A stretch of 64,000 bases of DNA, taken from the NCBI RefSeq assembly GCF_030272615.1, contig NC_081409.1, positions 615,210,755 to 615,274,754 on the forward strand. Direction: 5' to 3'. This document shows, piece by piece, positions 22,810 to 35,279 of the stretch; positions within the stretch are counted from its first letter, which is position 1, and every line of letters begins with the position of its first letter. This DNA comes from Cryptomeria japonica. Its lineage: Eukaryota > Streptophyta > Pinopsida > Cupressales > Cupressaceae. The position numbers and the translations under genes are program-made. The notes below the pieces were generated by a model. It was given only the letters and a program-made list of their open reading frames with translations. It was not told the DNA's origin and ran no database searches.

Positions 22810-23391
22810 CAAATACTTAGAGGAACATTTTCCCTCCTCTTTTCTCACTATTTTATAATTTATACTTTTTAAAAACCCTAAATAGGGTTTGTTTTCTTTA
22901 AAACTTATCCCTTATCTCATACTCCTTTCAAAGACTAACCCTAACCCAAATTTGGGTTAGGGCATCTTTTCTTTTCTAACATATTTTTTTTTCTATTCAA
23001 TGTGTGTGTGTGCAGATGTAGATGGGGGTGGAGGAGGCCTGCGATGACAAAGGGTGCGGCCATGGCCACACACAGAGGGCCGAAAGGAGCATCACAGAGG
23101 GGACCGAAGTTTTTATTAACCACGATCATTTTTATTTTGTGTAACGGAGGGGAGTCGAGGCAGAGCGGCCGTAGCGCCCACCAGTGGGACGCCCCACTGG
23201 GTGGGTCGCGACCCACGCAACGGCCTTGGCCACTGTGTGGGTCGCAGCCCACACAGTGGCATGGCCCACTGTGGGGGTTGCAGCCCGCAGGGTTACCAAA
23301 ACCCCCAAATTTGCCTCGATTTATATTATATTTTATTTTTACTTTTTTTTTAAAGAAAAGCTTTCTAAATATTTTTTGAAAATGCAGTTTA
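22810..23391 (-). repeat. Right terminal inverted repeat (GC-rich, hairpins)
   Basis: Inverted partner of the left end. Contains a perfect 24-bp palindrome (half-site CCCTAACCCAAA, 22939-22962), the perfect 16-bp palindrome GTGGGTCGCGACCCAC (about 23200-23215) and a near-perfect 30-bp palindrome with arms CCACTGTGTGGG (about 23231-23260). Confidence 0.6.
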
Positions 23392-23425
23392 ATATATATA
23401 TATATATATGTATATATATACATAT

Positions 23426-23457
<32 letters not shown>

Positions 23458-23645
23458 GTATGTATATATGTATATATATACATATATATATATATATGTA
23501 TATATATATGTATATACATATATGTATATATGTATATACATATATGTATATATGTATATACATATATACATACATATATATGTATATATACATACATATA
23601 TATATATATATGTATGTATATATGTATATACATATATACATATAT

Positions 23646-23735
<90 letters not shown>
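23392..23735. repeat. Compound TA / TATG / TACA microsatellite
   Basis: About 340 bases. Pure TA at both ends with a central part (about 23409-23655) of TATGTA and TACATA variants. All six frames stay open and give meaningless Tyr-Ile ORFs. Confidence 0.97.
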
Positions 23736-23737
<2 letters not shown>

Positions 23738-24779
23738 ACAGTCTGCATTAAAATATATAAAAAAAGTCAGAGTACTAAAGTAAAGGAAAAGCATGTTTAT
23801 TTCCAGCTTATTAATACTCTTTTTTTTTTAAGTATATATCTCTTTTCTTTTTAACAGATGCAGTCATAAAATAATAAAATATTGAATGTCAAGAATAATC
23901 AATTAAAACAACACATCAAATAGTTATTTTTCTTTTCCATTCCTTTAATAGATCTAATCTGTATAAAAATATATTAAGCATATACTTGATTTTTAAATTA
24001 CAAGGCAATATGCACTAACTAGATTTCTTTTCCAATAGTTTTAAAGTATAAATCATATAAATGTGCATACATATATTTTTATATGGTTAAATCTGCATTT
24101 CCATAGAGCATGCTAATTCCAAATAAACAGAATAGAAATAAATTTTATTTTCCTTTGTTGTATTTCTGATACAAATTATTTAAAACTAATTAGTTTATTT
24201 TCAAGATAAACTTAGCATTATGAAGGCAAAGTATTCTCATAGGTTAAGACATATTTTTCCTAAGAACATTAAAGCGGATTATTTAAAACTAACAGTTTTA
24301 AATAAATGTATTCCTTTCCATATTAAATATCTAATAGTTAGCTTTAGAGATATACTATTAAATCTAGATTTATTTTCTGCAATAATTAAAGAGAAAAAAT
24401 GACAGAAATTAATAAATTACAGCAGCATTAAAATAGTCTAGAATCACTTAAAAACATTATCATCATTTAAAATGCACAACTATTTTTCTTACTAAAATCT
24501 ATTTAACCATAATTTGTATTTGGAAATAAATAAATAGGACTAAATGTTTATTTCTATCTTACTAACATTCATGCTCTTCTATTTCATTTATTTTCATTAT
24601 TTCTCCAATATGCTTAAAGAGATGGAATGTCCTTTTTATTTTCAAGGAATAAATGCAATAGATTTTAACTCAAACTATAGAAAACTTATTCTGTATTTAC
24701 TCTCATTTCTTGCTTGCAATATCAACTTAATAAAAGAATGCATTTCATTAAAAGAATACTTTTAATACAATATGTCAAC
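23736..24779. other. AT-rich DNA, no gene seen
   Basis: About 1 kb of AT-rich sequence between the right TA tract and the recognisable right arm of the inverted repeat. Its position mirrors 17663-18257. Confidence 0.5.
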
Positions 24780-26860
24780 TTCACAAATGGGTGAAATACC
24801 CAACTAGCCTCTCATTTCTAATAAATGAGGACTTTCAAATTAAATTTATTTTTTTTCCATTTGCAACTAAAACAAAGATAAAGGTAGCAACTCCTAGCTT
24901 TTATTTTCCTTCTTTTACAAGCAAACCTGCATTACAAAATCTTAAGGTAGTGACCATGGAGGGCTCACCTCTCAACCTAGGCTTAATAGAAGCCACCCTT
25001 GAGCTTGAAGAACCAAGACCTAGATGGGTTACACTCAATAAATACACAAACAAGCATGGAAAGCTCACAACAAACATATTCCCATCCCAAGGCTAAACAT
25101 CATCACATAATGTGATTTTTACATGGGTGGAAGTGGACTAAGTACCTTGAGGAGAAACTACAAAATAGTAGATCACAAGCCATCTCATGGCAACCAAGAA
25201 CACATCACAAGTCCAACTTGACCCAACATCCTTATGACCCCCAAATGCATAAACAAAAAACTATGCAGCAAGGGTCACATAAACAAACCCTCGAGATCAC
25301 TCTCTTCCAAAGACACCCTCTCACTCTAAGGCTATCAAACAACCTTCCACCCCCAAGGCCACTCTACCCTCCCAAGGGTGAGATGGCCTTGGATACTCCC
25401 AAAACACAAGTAAATGCATAACCAAAAACAAGTGAAAGATCACATATATATATCTTCACAAATAAAACACAAGGGAAAAAAACAACTGTAATGCCCCACC
25501 AAGAAACCCCGAAGGGATTAAGCCAAAACACAAGAATAGAATGCAATAATTTTTTATTTTTTTTAAGTTACACAACATTAAGATACAACAAGATATCAAA
25601 GATTCATATTACATAGTGGAAGACATCAACTAACACCTAAAGAGTTTCCCAACGTGATTACTTAATTACACATTTAACTTAACTCACACTAATAAATCCA
25701 ATTAAGCTTACTAACTTAATGATAATATAATACTTAAACAAGGATAATTTCTTTCAGAAGATGAAAATATAAATCACAAGGTAAGATTAATCCATTAAGA
25801 TTTATCTTTATCCTTCATTCAAACTTTTCATTAAAATTTAAGTCATGCATCTAATTTAACAATACACTTCAATTTCATCATAGACTAATGAGATCTTTCC
25901 ATGCACACTTAATTTCCTTAACAATGATTGAATATAATCCATTATCCTAAGCTACAATCTTTCATGTTCCAATTTACTACATCTAAGAGAGGACTACATA
26001 CATGCATTTAAAATTAATTTCATCTGATCCACTTATACATACTATCAAAATGTCATTCATACATGCTAACACTAAACATGAAACATAAGAACAAAAGCAT
26101 CACATAACACCAAGATGATCTTAGAGTTCACCCCTGAAGGGCTACATCTCTAGGTCTGCTCAACTGCAAGACCCCTCTGATAATTAATAAAGTTAAGAAT
26201 ACATGAGGTTCTCATTATTTACAATCCCACCATCAAGGAAAAACATAACCAATATACAAACGACCACATCGGTCAATAAATACATAATTGATCCCTGAAT
26301 AGGAAAGGATCCAGCTGAACATAATCAAAGCTAATACAAGGGTCCACTGGAGCATTCACAAACTAAGTCATCGCAACCCAAGGTATAGCATGAAACTAGG
26401 TACTCACAAGGGCATAAGCAATAGGACGACTCCACAAAAGTGCAACACACTAGCGAACGTAGGGACAAGTGTCATCACACAACCTAGTATGGTTACCATG
26501 GCAGGTCTTCATAGGTTCTGGCCCCATACACTGGGTTACCTTGGAAACCTAATCTAGACCTCCGGCCCATCCAAGCCTCATGTGGACCCACACATCCTTT
26601 CGTGAAGACAAGGATGATGGTTTGTCATTTCAGGCCTTCTCACAGCATGTCGAGTCTATGTTAGCACTCGTCTCATGTGTGAGGCACAATTATCTTACTT
26701 ATTAATTCAATAACAACACTCTAAAATACTATTAGGTTATCACTTATTAGACTCACTTTCGATGGGTTACCTAGCAGACACTTTGGACGCGGCCCCCAAT
26801 CAAAAGCCACTTTCCCATACAACACTAGACTATATTCAAGCAACCTCATAAACCAAGGAA
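24780..26860 (-). repeat. Right arm of large inverted repeat
   Basis: 24806-25400 pairs with 17030-17662 and 26560-26860 pairs with about 7405-7660, both inverted and in the order expected for one arm. Between them (25400-26560) similarity is not visible by eye. The sequence TGTAATGCCCC near 25493 resembles the start of many plant gypsy LTRs, so an LTR may begin there, but I found no partner. Confidence 0.6.
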
Positions 26861-28051
26861 TACACATGGTCAAGCAAACGGAGTTCAAAAAGGAGGGAAC
26901 AACAATTTGGTCAAACACAACTCAAAAGAGGTACACTTACTGACGATACTCTAACCAGATACTTGACCAACTATGGTCAACCACGAATCATCATTTGACA
27001 CCCACATAAAGGATATGACCAATACAACACCACAACAAAATAACAGTCAACTCGAGACCAATGATAGAAACAGGTACCCAAATCAACCATACGACAGGGT
27101 CCAATCAAACAAAGCAAGGCTTGCCATTACTTAAGCAAAAGTGAATACAAAAATTAAACTCGCATAGGCAATAACCAAAAGATACAATCTTTTCCGAATT
27201 GATTTAAACATTAAATGTCGATCAAATTTTCTAAATGATCTAAGTTAGATTGCAATTATCCACCTCATATAGGTACAGGTTGTTCTTGGTTTTCTAACTC
27301 ACTGAAGTTCATTTGCATGAACATACATAAATACGCCATTATGAGTTCTAAACCAAGTTCACATGAATATAATTAAATAATCATTAACCAACTAAATAAG
27401 ATATTTATTCTTCAAATAAAACATCATTCTCATACTGGCTCAAAAACAATCTCTCCAATCTCGTCTTTTCCAAGCCCAGTTACACTATACGGATCAAGGA
27501 GACATAAACATATAAGTAATCCAAATAAAGATAGTCCATTCCTACTTAACAATTATTTCCTTGTGCATATAAATAAAATTACCAAAATTAAATATTAATT
27601 ACTATATATTTATTAATCCGCAATTAATAAAATATATACAATTAATAATAACAAATAAAAAATTAAGTATCTAATTAGAAAAATATGCATTAATAATAAA
27701 ATACAATTTGAAAATTAATTAAAGTATATTTCCACTTATACAATTAATTAATTACAAATAATCATAATTTATTACTTAAATGCCAAGGGTAGTTGGGCCC
27801 ACCTCCCTTTCACGGGGGTTGATGCTATGCAAAATGGACAAGGTTAGCAAATGACAAACAACACAAGACACAAGAAATCGTTAGTGTTAGTCAATCAAAA
27901 ACTAATCTAAACAGGCATATCAAAAGAGATACTAAAATCATGCTAATATATCTAACAAATGAAACAAAGATAATAAGGCATCTCCAAATGCCTCTTAGCA
28001 TGCTCTTAGCTCTTTCTCCCTTGTTCCTCTCTTCTCCAAGTTCCAAAATAG
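26861..28051. other. AT-rich non-coding DNA
   Basis: No ORF or RNA gene supported. It separates the inverted-repeat arm from the broken gypsy LTR. Confidence 0.4.
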
Positions 28052-28464
28052 TGTAGCTCTAAGCAGCTTTTTGCACTATGGATGCTTATGGAGGATTGAG
28101 ATTTTAGTATTGTGCTCCAAATGTAAAATGAAAAGCTAAAATACTAGATGCTATTAAAATGATTGATTTTAACCAAAATAACAAGATTTTAGTTTGCTAT
28201 GCTAAATGCTCTCTAAAATGCCTATAGGTTAAATGCATACAAGTTTTCAGGATCTGGATTATGAAGAAATGGGCTCTATTTATAGGGAAAATGGGGCAAT
28301 GGATGGTTGAGATTGAGCAATCTCAACAAGGGTCAGGATTGAATGATTTTCAATCCATGTGAGGGCTTTCAACCCAATCCCAGGATGACAAGTGTCAATG
28401 TGAGATAGGTTGAGACGAGAGGGAATAAGCATTAAATGCTTGATATGACCTTGGGAGTTAAAGT
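28052..28464 (-). repeat. Distal part of the broken 3' LTR of gypsy element 2
   Basis: Third piece of the LTR that starts at 54173. Assigned because the Copia insertion (duplication AAAGT) splits one continuous sequence here, joining 28464 to 35801. A TATA box lies inside. The end at 28052 is only a candidate, chosen because the minus strand there reads ...GAGCTACA, mirroring the LTR start TGTAG. Confidence 0.45.
28275..28284 (-). promoter_or_regulatory. TATA box in the LTR of gypsy element 2
   Basis: CTATAAATAG on the minus strand, about 230 bases before the candidate LTR end. Consensus plant TATA box, likely the LTR promoter. Confidence 0.6.
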
Positions 28465-28982
28465 TGAAAGGAAATAAAAGAGCAAGGAAAGGAAAATTAA
28501 TCCAAGAAAGTTTATGATGAAGTAATTGTTACCAAGAGAAAAGCAATAACCTTGGAGCACCACCCAAATGTGAAGAAGGAGGCACAAGAACTTTTGAAAG
28601 GGGAAAAGCAAAGAAAAACCCCTTGTGATATTATGAATGAGGCAATGCCTAAAAATGAGAGAGAGAGAGAGAGAGCAAGAAGCTCTTTACAATATTGTCA
28701 TTAAGAAAAAATGAGAGAGGAGACATCTCTTAAATAGAGATGAGGAGAGGAGTTACAAAGTAACTCCCAAATCTATGAATGCCACCATTCATAAAATGTG
28801 TGTGCCATGTGTCCACATCCTCTTATGGAGGAAATCTAATATTCCTTAATAAAGGAAAATAAAAGAAATGACTTGTCCTCACACATGTACTAGAGGACAA
28901 ATTACATGTAGGAATTCCAAAGGAATATCCTAAACTAAATAAAAATAAACCTAAGCTAAGTAAAGATTAAAATATTCTAACA
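28465..28982 (-). repeat. 3' LTR of the Copia element
   Basis: 518 bases, TGTTAGAATATT...TTTCA on the minus strand, almost identical to 35280-35795. Confidence 0.97.
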
Positions 28983-28991
28983 CCCCCCCTT
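28983..28991 (-). promoter_or_regulatory. Polypurine tract overlapping the pol stop codon
   Basis: AAGGGGGGG on the minus strand, directly before the 3' LTR. The TAA that ends gag-pol (28990-28992) supplies the first purines, so coding and priming signals overlap. Confidence 0.85.
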
Positions 28992-31900
28992 AAGCTTTAC
29001 TTGGGGAGCTTACATCAAACCCTTCAATGGGTTGTAATCCAAGATTTTTACAATGAAATTGGAACTTTTCTTTACAAAGTGGCTTGGTCAAAATATCTGC
29101 AACTTGGTCTTCCCCCTTGCAATAGAGGAGTGAAACTTGCTTGTCTTCAATTTGTTCTCTAATAAAGTGATGTTGGAGAGCAATGTGTTTTGTCCTTGCA
29201 TGGAAAACTGGATTGTTAGCCAAGGCAATGGCACTTTGGTTGTCACAATACAATGGAGTTGGTTCGTGTTGAGGTAGACCCAAATCTTCAAGTAGTCTTC
29301 TAAGCCACAAGACTTCTTTGGAAGCATTAGTGCATCCTTTGTACTCAGCTTCAGTGGATCCAAGAGAGGTAGATTGTTGCTTTTTACTATTCCAAGAAAT
29401 TGCTCCTGAACCAACAAAAAAACAATAACCACAAGTAGATTTCCCATCATTGGGATCTCCACCTAGATCGGAATCAGTAAAACCTTTTAAAGTAAAATCA
29501 GAATTTGTATCATAAAACAAACCTACATTAATTGTTCCTTTAATATATCTTAAAATTCTTTTAGCAACTTTAAAGTGTGTTTGTTGCGGTTTAGACATGA
29601 ATCTTGAAACCAAACCAACACTATAAGCAATATCTGGCCTAGTAAGAGTTAAATAATTTAAACTTCCAACTAATTGTCTATACAAAGTAGGATCAACAAG
29701 AGGAGTTTGCATATCAAGCATTAACTTAGTGCCTAATTCAATAGGAATTGAAACATGATGAGCATCATTCATTTTAAACTTATCTATGAGATCTTGAGCA
29801 TATTTACTTTGAGATAAGAAAATTCCTTTAGAGGTTTGCCAAATTTGCATTCCTAAGAAATAATGTAAAAGACCTAAATCAGTCATTTGAAATTTTTGAT
29901 TAAGTTGAAACTTAATATCAGAAATCAAAGTATTGGAACTTGAAAGAATCAAATCATCTACATACAAGATAATAATTATAATATCATCTTCACTATGTTT
30001 AATATACAAGTTAGGATCATTTTTACTTCTAATATAGCCTTGAGAAAGAAAGAATGCATTAATCTTTGAATACCACTCCCTAGGAGATTGCTTTAATCCA
30101 TAAATTGATTTCTTTAATTTACAAACTAAGTGTGCATTACCTTCTTTAATAAAACCAGGAGGTTGAGACATATAAATTTCCTCATGTAAATCACCATTAA
30201 GAAAAGAACTTTTAACATCCATTTGGTGAATAGGCCAATTCATTCTAGAAGCTAAAGCAAGCACAAGTTTAATTGTAGGCATTTTAGCAATAGGAGCAAA
30301 AGTTTCAGTATAATCTAAGCCTTCAATTTGAGAAAAACCTCGAGCAACTAATCTAGCTTTAAATTTACTAACTTGATTATTAGCATTCAATTTGGTTTTA
30401 TAAAGCCACTTGCAAGAAACAAGATTTTTACCATGAGGCAAGGGAACTAAATCCCAAGTTTGGTTAGAAGTTAAAGTATCATATTCTTCCTTCATTGCTT
30501 TTTGCCAATGCGGTTGATTTTTAGCTTGATCAAATGTTTTAGGATCATTAGAATTCATAATAGTAGTCATTAAAGCATAATTACAATAATTAACTCTCCT
30601 AGCTTGAAGTTTATCCATTCTAGCTAAGTATTCATCACTATCTTGAATTAAAGATTTAAACCATTTAGGTCTTCTTTTAGAAGTAATGGATTCATCACTA
30701 GAAGAAGAGTCATGAGGAGTAGAGTTATTATTATCATCATCACTATCACTAGAAGGAATAGAAAGAGATGCATTAGGAGTAGGGTGAAGAGAAGGAGGTT
30801 GGTCCTCCACAAGCACAACTTTGGTTTGACCAAGTTCATCATCCTTCACTTTAGAACAATCATGAATGCCCTTTTCTGCAATACAAACATCTCTTGCAAC
30901 TTTTACCTTGTTAGTAATAGGATTGTAAACTCTATAACCTTTAGTATTTTCATCATAACCAACAAAAATAAAAGGACAAGATTTAGCATCTAATTTTTTT
31001 CTTTTCTCCTTAGGTTTGTGAACATAAGCTATGGAACCAAAAATTCTTAAATTCTGCAAATTAGGCTTTCTACCAGACCAAGCTTCTTCAGGAGTTTTAT
31101 CCTTTAAGGCTTTGGTAGGTGTTCTATTAATTAAATAAGTTGCACAAGCCATAGCTTCAGCCCAAAACTTGTAATCCATATTTTTAGCATGCAATAAACA
31201 TCTAGCCATTTCAACAATTGTCCTATGCTTCCGTTCTGCCACACCATTTTGTTGTGGTGTATAAGAAACGGTAAGCTCATGTTTAATTCCAAAAGATTTT
31301 AAATAAGCATTAAATGCATTATTGACATATTCTCTTCCATTGTTAGTACGAAGAATCTTAATTTTAGAACCAGATTGCCTTTCTACAAACATATGAAATT
31401 CAGTAAACACATCAAGCACTTGATCCTTACTATGAAGGAAATATATCCATGTTCTCCTTGAAAAATCATCAACAAAGGTAAGTACATACCTTGAACCTTG
31501 GATGGAGGGATTCTCCATGGGACCCAAGAGATCACTATGAACTAGATGCAATTTAGTATATGCCCTCCAAGATTGACCATGAGGAAAGGGTTCCCTATGC
31601 ATCTTACCACTCATGCAACCATTGCAAACAATTTGAGAAGGAACAATACTAGGCAATCCATCAACCATATTTGCTTTTTGCATCAATGAAATATAATCAG
31701 AATTGAGATGGCCAAGTCTTTCATGCCATATAGTAAAATCAACAGTAGTAAGCAAAGAATACTTTGGAGGAGCAAATTCATAGAACTTGAATAAGTTATC
31801 ACTATCCATTTTAGCAGTAGCAATAACATGATTAGTGTTTGGATCAATGATATAACATATGCCCCTATAAAAGTTGATTTTATAATCTTGACAAAGTTTA

Positions 31901-33111
31901 GGAACTGAAATCAAATTTGATTTTAATTCAGGAACATAAAGAACATCATGTAATTTCCCATTAGGAACATTCACATCACCAATAGCTTCAACTTTACAAC
32001 TATGATTATTAGCTAATTGAACAGGAATATTAGAAGTATCGGGATACAAAGATTCAAAACATTCTTTATGAGAAGTAACATGTTGAGATGCACCAGAATC
32101 AATAATCCACTCAAGTGGTTGAGAAACATTATAAGTACATGTAAATGCATGACGAGATGAATTACCATTATTATTACCCTTCTTATAATGAGGTTTATGT
32201 TGATTATTTTGATTCATGGGCTTTTTACCATTTTGTTTCTTAAAACAATTATTAGTAATATGTCCATCTTTCCCACAATATGTGCAATGGGGTCTTGTTT
32301 GAGAATTATTCCTTTGATTATTGTGATTATTATTATGATTATTATTATGAGAATTATTATGATAGGATTTAGAATGAGATTGATAATTAGGAGATTTGTG
32401 ATTATTATTATGATTATTATTATGATTATGATTATGTTTATTATTATTGGATCTAAAATTATTATTATGATTTTGATTTTTAGACATAAAAGCATGTTCA
32501 CTACTTTTAAGAGTACCAAATTGAATTAATTTAGCTTCCTCTTGACGTAATAAATTACGAAAAATATCATATGTTAATTGAGTAGCTAAGCTAGGAATAG
32601 CAAGTTGAGCATGAATATTCGTAATAAATTGTTGAAATTGGCGAGGAAGACATTTTTTAAGAATAAGATGAATTAAACGGAAATCAGCTAGAGTAACTCC
32701 TAAACCAGTTAATTGACTATTAATAGAATCAAACTTTAATAAGAATTCATCCATAGTTTTAAAATCCGTATACCTTAGATCTTCAAGTTGATCTTGAAGT
32801 TGAATTTTTCAGGATTCATTTGAGCTATCATAAGTAGTTTTTAAAATTTCCCAAGCTTCATGTGCTTTTGTACAATTTCCAATTAAAACATACAAATCAG
32901 GAACCATTGAAATACTAATTAAACCAAGTGCTTCCTCATTTTGAGCCTTCCATCTATCTAGGTCAGCTTGAGGAGCAGATGTAGCGGGTTCAAAGGTTTT
33001 ATCAGTCGCAACATCCAAAAGGTGTTTGAAACGAAAAATAAACGAGATATGTGTTTTCCATGAATGATAATTGGAACTATTTAATTTAATTTCCGGAATT
33101 AATGTAGACAT
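28990..33111 (-). pseudogene. Copia Gag-Pol polyprotein, one stop and a mutated integrase
   Basis: One frame of 1,373 residues. Start ATG at 33111 (MSTLIPEIKLNSSNYHSWK, Copia Gag). A single in-frame TGA lies at 32809-32811, about residue 101. Counting from the downstream MDEFLLKF (32754): zinc knuckle CTYCGKDGHITNNC at 157-170, protease WIIDSGASQHV at 216, pre-integrase region WHERLGHLN at 343, integrase D408 (HSD) and E507, reverse transcriptase YVDD (codons at 29953-29964), and RNase H ending with the usual H-TKHI..QHHF and DI-TKPL blocks. The second integrase aspartate is Asn (TNNGREY, codon 31342-31344) and the next Gly is Arg, both G-to-A changes, so integration activity is probably lost. 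RT and RNase H look intact. An Asn/His-rich repeat lies before the knuckle. Confidence 0.93.
32270..32480 (-). repeat. Trinucleotide repeat coding (Asn/His)n in Gag
   Basis: (AAT/CAT)n-type codons give runs such as NHNNNHNNNH just before the zinc knuckle. On the plus strand the same tract gives Ile/Met-rich shadow ORFs. Confidence 0.85.
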
Positions 33112-33967
33112 GATAGTTAACTAATGATTCGAAATAAAAAAAATGCCCCTTTTATTAAAAAAAAACCACTTGAATAAAAAAAATTAACCTCCTTAATTAA
33201 AATAACCAATATTATAGATCGAAAAGTATGTTTTTTTTTTTAAATCATTAATAATAAATTTTAACTATTTTAAAAAACTTTAATTTTATTTAAACAAACT
33301 TTATATTAAAAAACTTTAAATATTAATAAAACAATTTTATATTAAAAACGTTTTATAAAAATATATATATTAACACTTAAAACAAACTATAAACTTTTGA
33401 AAACTTTTTATATATTTTTATATATATTAAAACTTTATTTTAAACTTTATAAAGAAGCGTTTTAAAACTTTATAAATTAAAAGGCTAAACTTGACGTTTT
33501 AGTCAAATTTGAATGAGTAAAGTCATAAAGCTTGCATGAAACCGGCATAAACTGTTATATAGAGTAGAAATAAGTTATCAGAATATCTGCAAGGAAACCG
33601 ATAAAGAATATGAATAAACAAGAAACGGTGCTGCAAAATTTGAGGTAGGTGAAAGATGACAGAAACGTTATTTTGCAGAGAATCTACAGTGCAGGGAGAC
33701 GTTTAAACAAGTAGTCTATGCAATCACCTGAATCAGATGATGGATTTTAAGTCTTGAAACCGTAAAAGAAGAGAGGATCAGCGAGAGAAGCAGAAGATGA
33801 TGGAGGGCGGTCTCGATTTTGATGATGGAATGCGGGGATAGTTTGGCGGTGCACAGGAGCTCTCAAAATGAGCTCGAGTTCGTCACCAGCCTTAGCCAAA
33901 TCTGAATGAGCGGGTGAAGGGCGAAGTGCAGGGTGCGTTTATCTTTCTACACTTTAGAGGGAAGATA

Positions 33968-34180
33968 ATGGCGGCGCTGGTAGTTTTAGGGCTTGCTGCT
34001 GTGTTAGGCGTTTTCAGTAGGGGTCATGTTGTTTATGGTTCGGGCTGGACTAACGCCCACGCTACCTTTTATGGAGGCAACGACGCAATTGGAACTATGG
34101 GTGGGGCTTGAGGGTATGGAATTCTTTACAGCCAAGGATATGGCACTAAAACAACAGTACTGAGTACTGAGCACTGAGTG
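33968..34180 (+). pseudogene. Alpha-expansin 5' fragment, antisense inside the Copia leader
   Basis: Expansins loosen cell walls; they are secreted two-domain proteins. From ATG 33968-33970 the plus strand gives a hydrophobic signal peptide (MAALVVLGLAAVLGVF), then GWTNAHATFYGG and GTMGGA, a stop, and in the same frame GYGILYSQGYGTKTTVLST. These match the N-terminus of plant alpha-expansins (W..AHATFYGG.DA.GTMGGACGYG.LYSQGYG). The conserved Cys codon after GGA has become TGA (34109-34111). Similarity ends soon after, so only about 65 residues of the ~250-residue protein are present. It runs against the element's own coding strand. The bases that follow (34190-34330) encode another plausible but unrecognised peptide (EIFKQQISNAKSEGYEITYW). 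Confidence 0.85.
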
Positions 34181-34897
34181 CCGAAGTAGCAGAAATTTTT
34201 AAACAGCAAATCTCAAATGCCAAAAGCGAAGGCTATGAAATCACTTATTGGTATGCAATGCCAGTTTACAACAATTATTCCAAGTTTACACAAATGCCAA
34301 AGCTATTTGAAGGCGACAAAGGGGAGTGTTGCTGCACGGGGATATCTATCCATAAAAAGTTAGTGATCTGAGATAGCACCCGAGAGTTGAAGGTTCAACA
34401 CCTTGTTCAGCTAGAGACACACAGGATAGCAAGATCAATATAAACAGTGAAACACCTGTAGCGGAAATAAGAGTCTGAGAGGCAGACAGATGAGTATGAC
34501 CTGAATTTGATGGGTGACGTTAGAACGAGAACTGGGGACAGAAATTTAACCCAAACTTAACCCACACAAGAATGCAAGCCAAGCTTACCCAGAATTGCAG
34601 ACGGGACTTATAGACGCACTCAAGAGCTACTGAAAACGAAATGGTTTCTAGATACACAAAAAATGTAAGATTTATTATGTAAAGTAAACCAGGCTGAAAT
34701 AAGCACAAACAAAGATTGAAATAGATCAATAGATATTAAAAAAAGAGTTAGTATTCTGTGAATGAGGTTAGAAAATGAGAAAATTTGATAACAAAATCCT
34801 GCAAGGAAGCTTAAATTTCTTTTTTTTTTTTTTAATCAAAAAAAACTTGCAAGTAAACAAAATGTGAGAACCTACAATATGAATCAGAGAAACAACT

Positions 34898-35055
34898 GTT
34901 TTGGCGGCAAGCCTTCCAAAACAAATGAATATGAAATCTAAAGTATGCAGGAAAAGAAGTTAGCACTGGAGTTTTGGCGGCAAGCCTTCCAAAACTTTAA
35001 AAATAATTAAATTTAAACTAGAAAGAAGGAACTTTGGTGGCAAGTCTTCCAAAGC
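34898..35055 (-). repeat. Triplicated hairpin motif in the Copia leader
   Basis: Three 25-base units at 34898-34922, 34971-34995 and 35031-35055. Units 1 and 2 are identical (stem GTTTTGG / CCAAAAC, loop CGGCAAGCCTT). Unit 3 has stem CTTTGG / CCAAAG: both strands of the stem changed together. They lie 213-370 bases downstream of the primer site in the RNA, a position used for packaging or dimerisation signals in retroelements. Confidence 0.75.
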
Positions 35056-35267
35056 CCTTTTTAAAAAAAACTAGAATAGAAGATTAAACCTGCAGGCAAA
35101 CTTGTTAACAAGTTTGAAAAAAAAGTTAAAAATCTGAAACCAAAACCTGCACAATAGAAAATATTAGAAAAAGAACTTCTTCTCCTCTCAAGAATGCCTC
35201 CAACAAGGTGAACTCCACAGAATGGTAACCTTCATCAATGTCAACTTAAAACAAGGATTAGAAACCT

Positions 35268-35279
35268 GCTCTGATACCA
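35268..35279 (-). promoter_or_regulatory. Primer-binding site (initiator-Met tRNA), Copia element
   Basis: TGGTATCAGAGC on the minus strand, directly adjoining the CA end of the 5' LTR. Confidence 0.95.

Larger units (their letters stand above)
33112..35279 (-). other. Long leader of the Copia element
   Basis: 2.17 kb between primer site and gag ATG. The gag-proximal part (33112-33480) is extremely AT-rich. The middle (about 33600-34400) is GC-richer and holds the antisense expansin piece. The LTR-proximal part has three related hairpins and a 20-bp perfect palindrome (half-site CAAACTTGTT, 35097-35116). Confidence 0.7.

Noticed and set aside
22941-23854. Long Tyr-Ile-rich ORFs on both strands
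   Set aside because: They translate the TA/TATG/TACA microsatellite; the dipeptide pattern is an artefact of the repeat.
25493-25510. LTR start (TGTAATGCCCC) and a similar TGTCATGCCC near 21697
   Set aside because: Typical of plant gypsy LTR starts, but no matching partner, primer site or polypurine tract was found.
32188-32529. Ile/Met-rich plus-strand ORF
   Set aside because: Shadow of the Asn/His trinucleotide repeat in Copia Gag.
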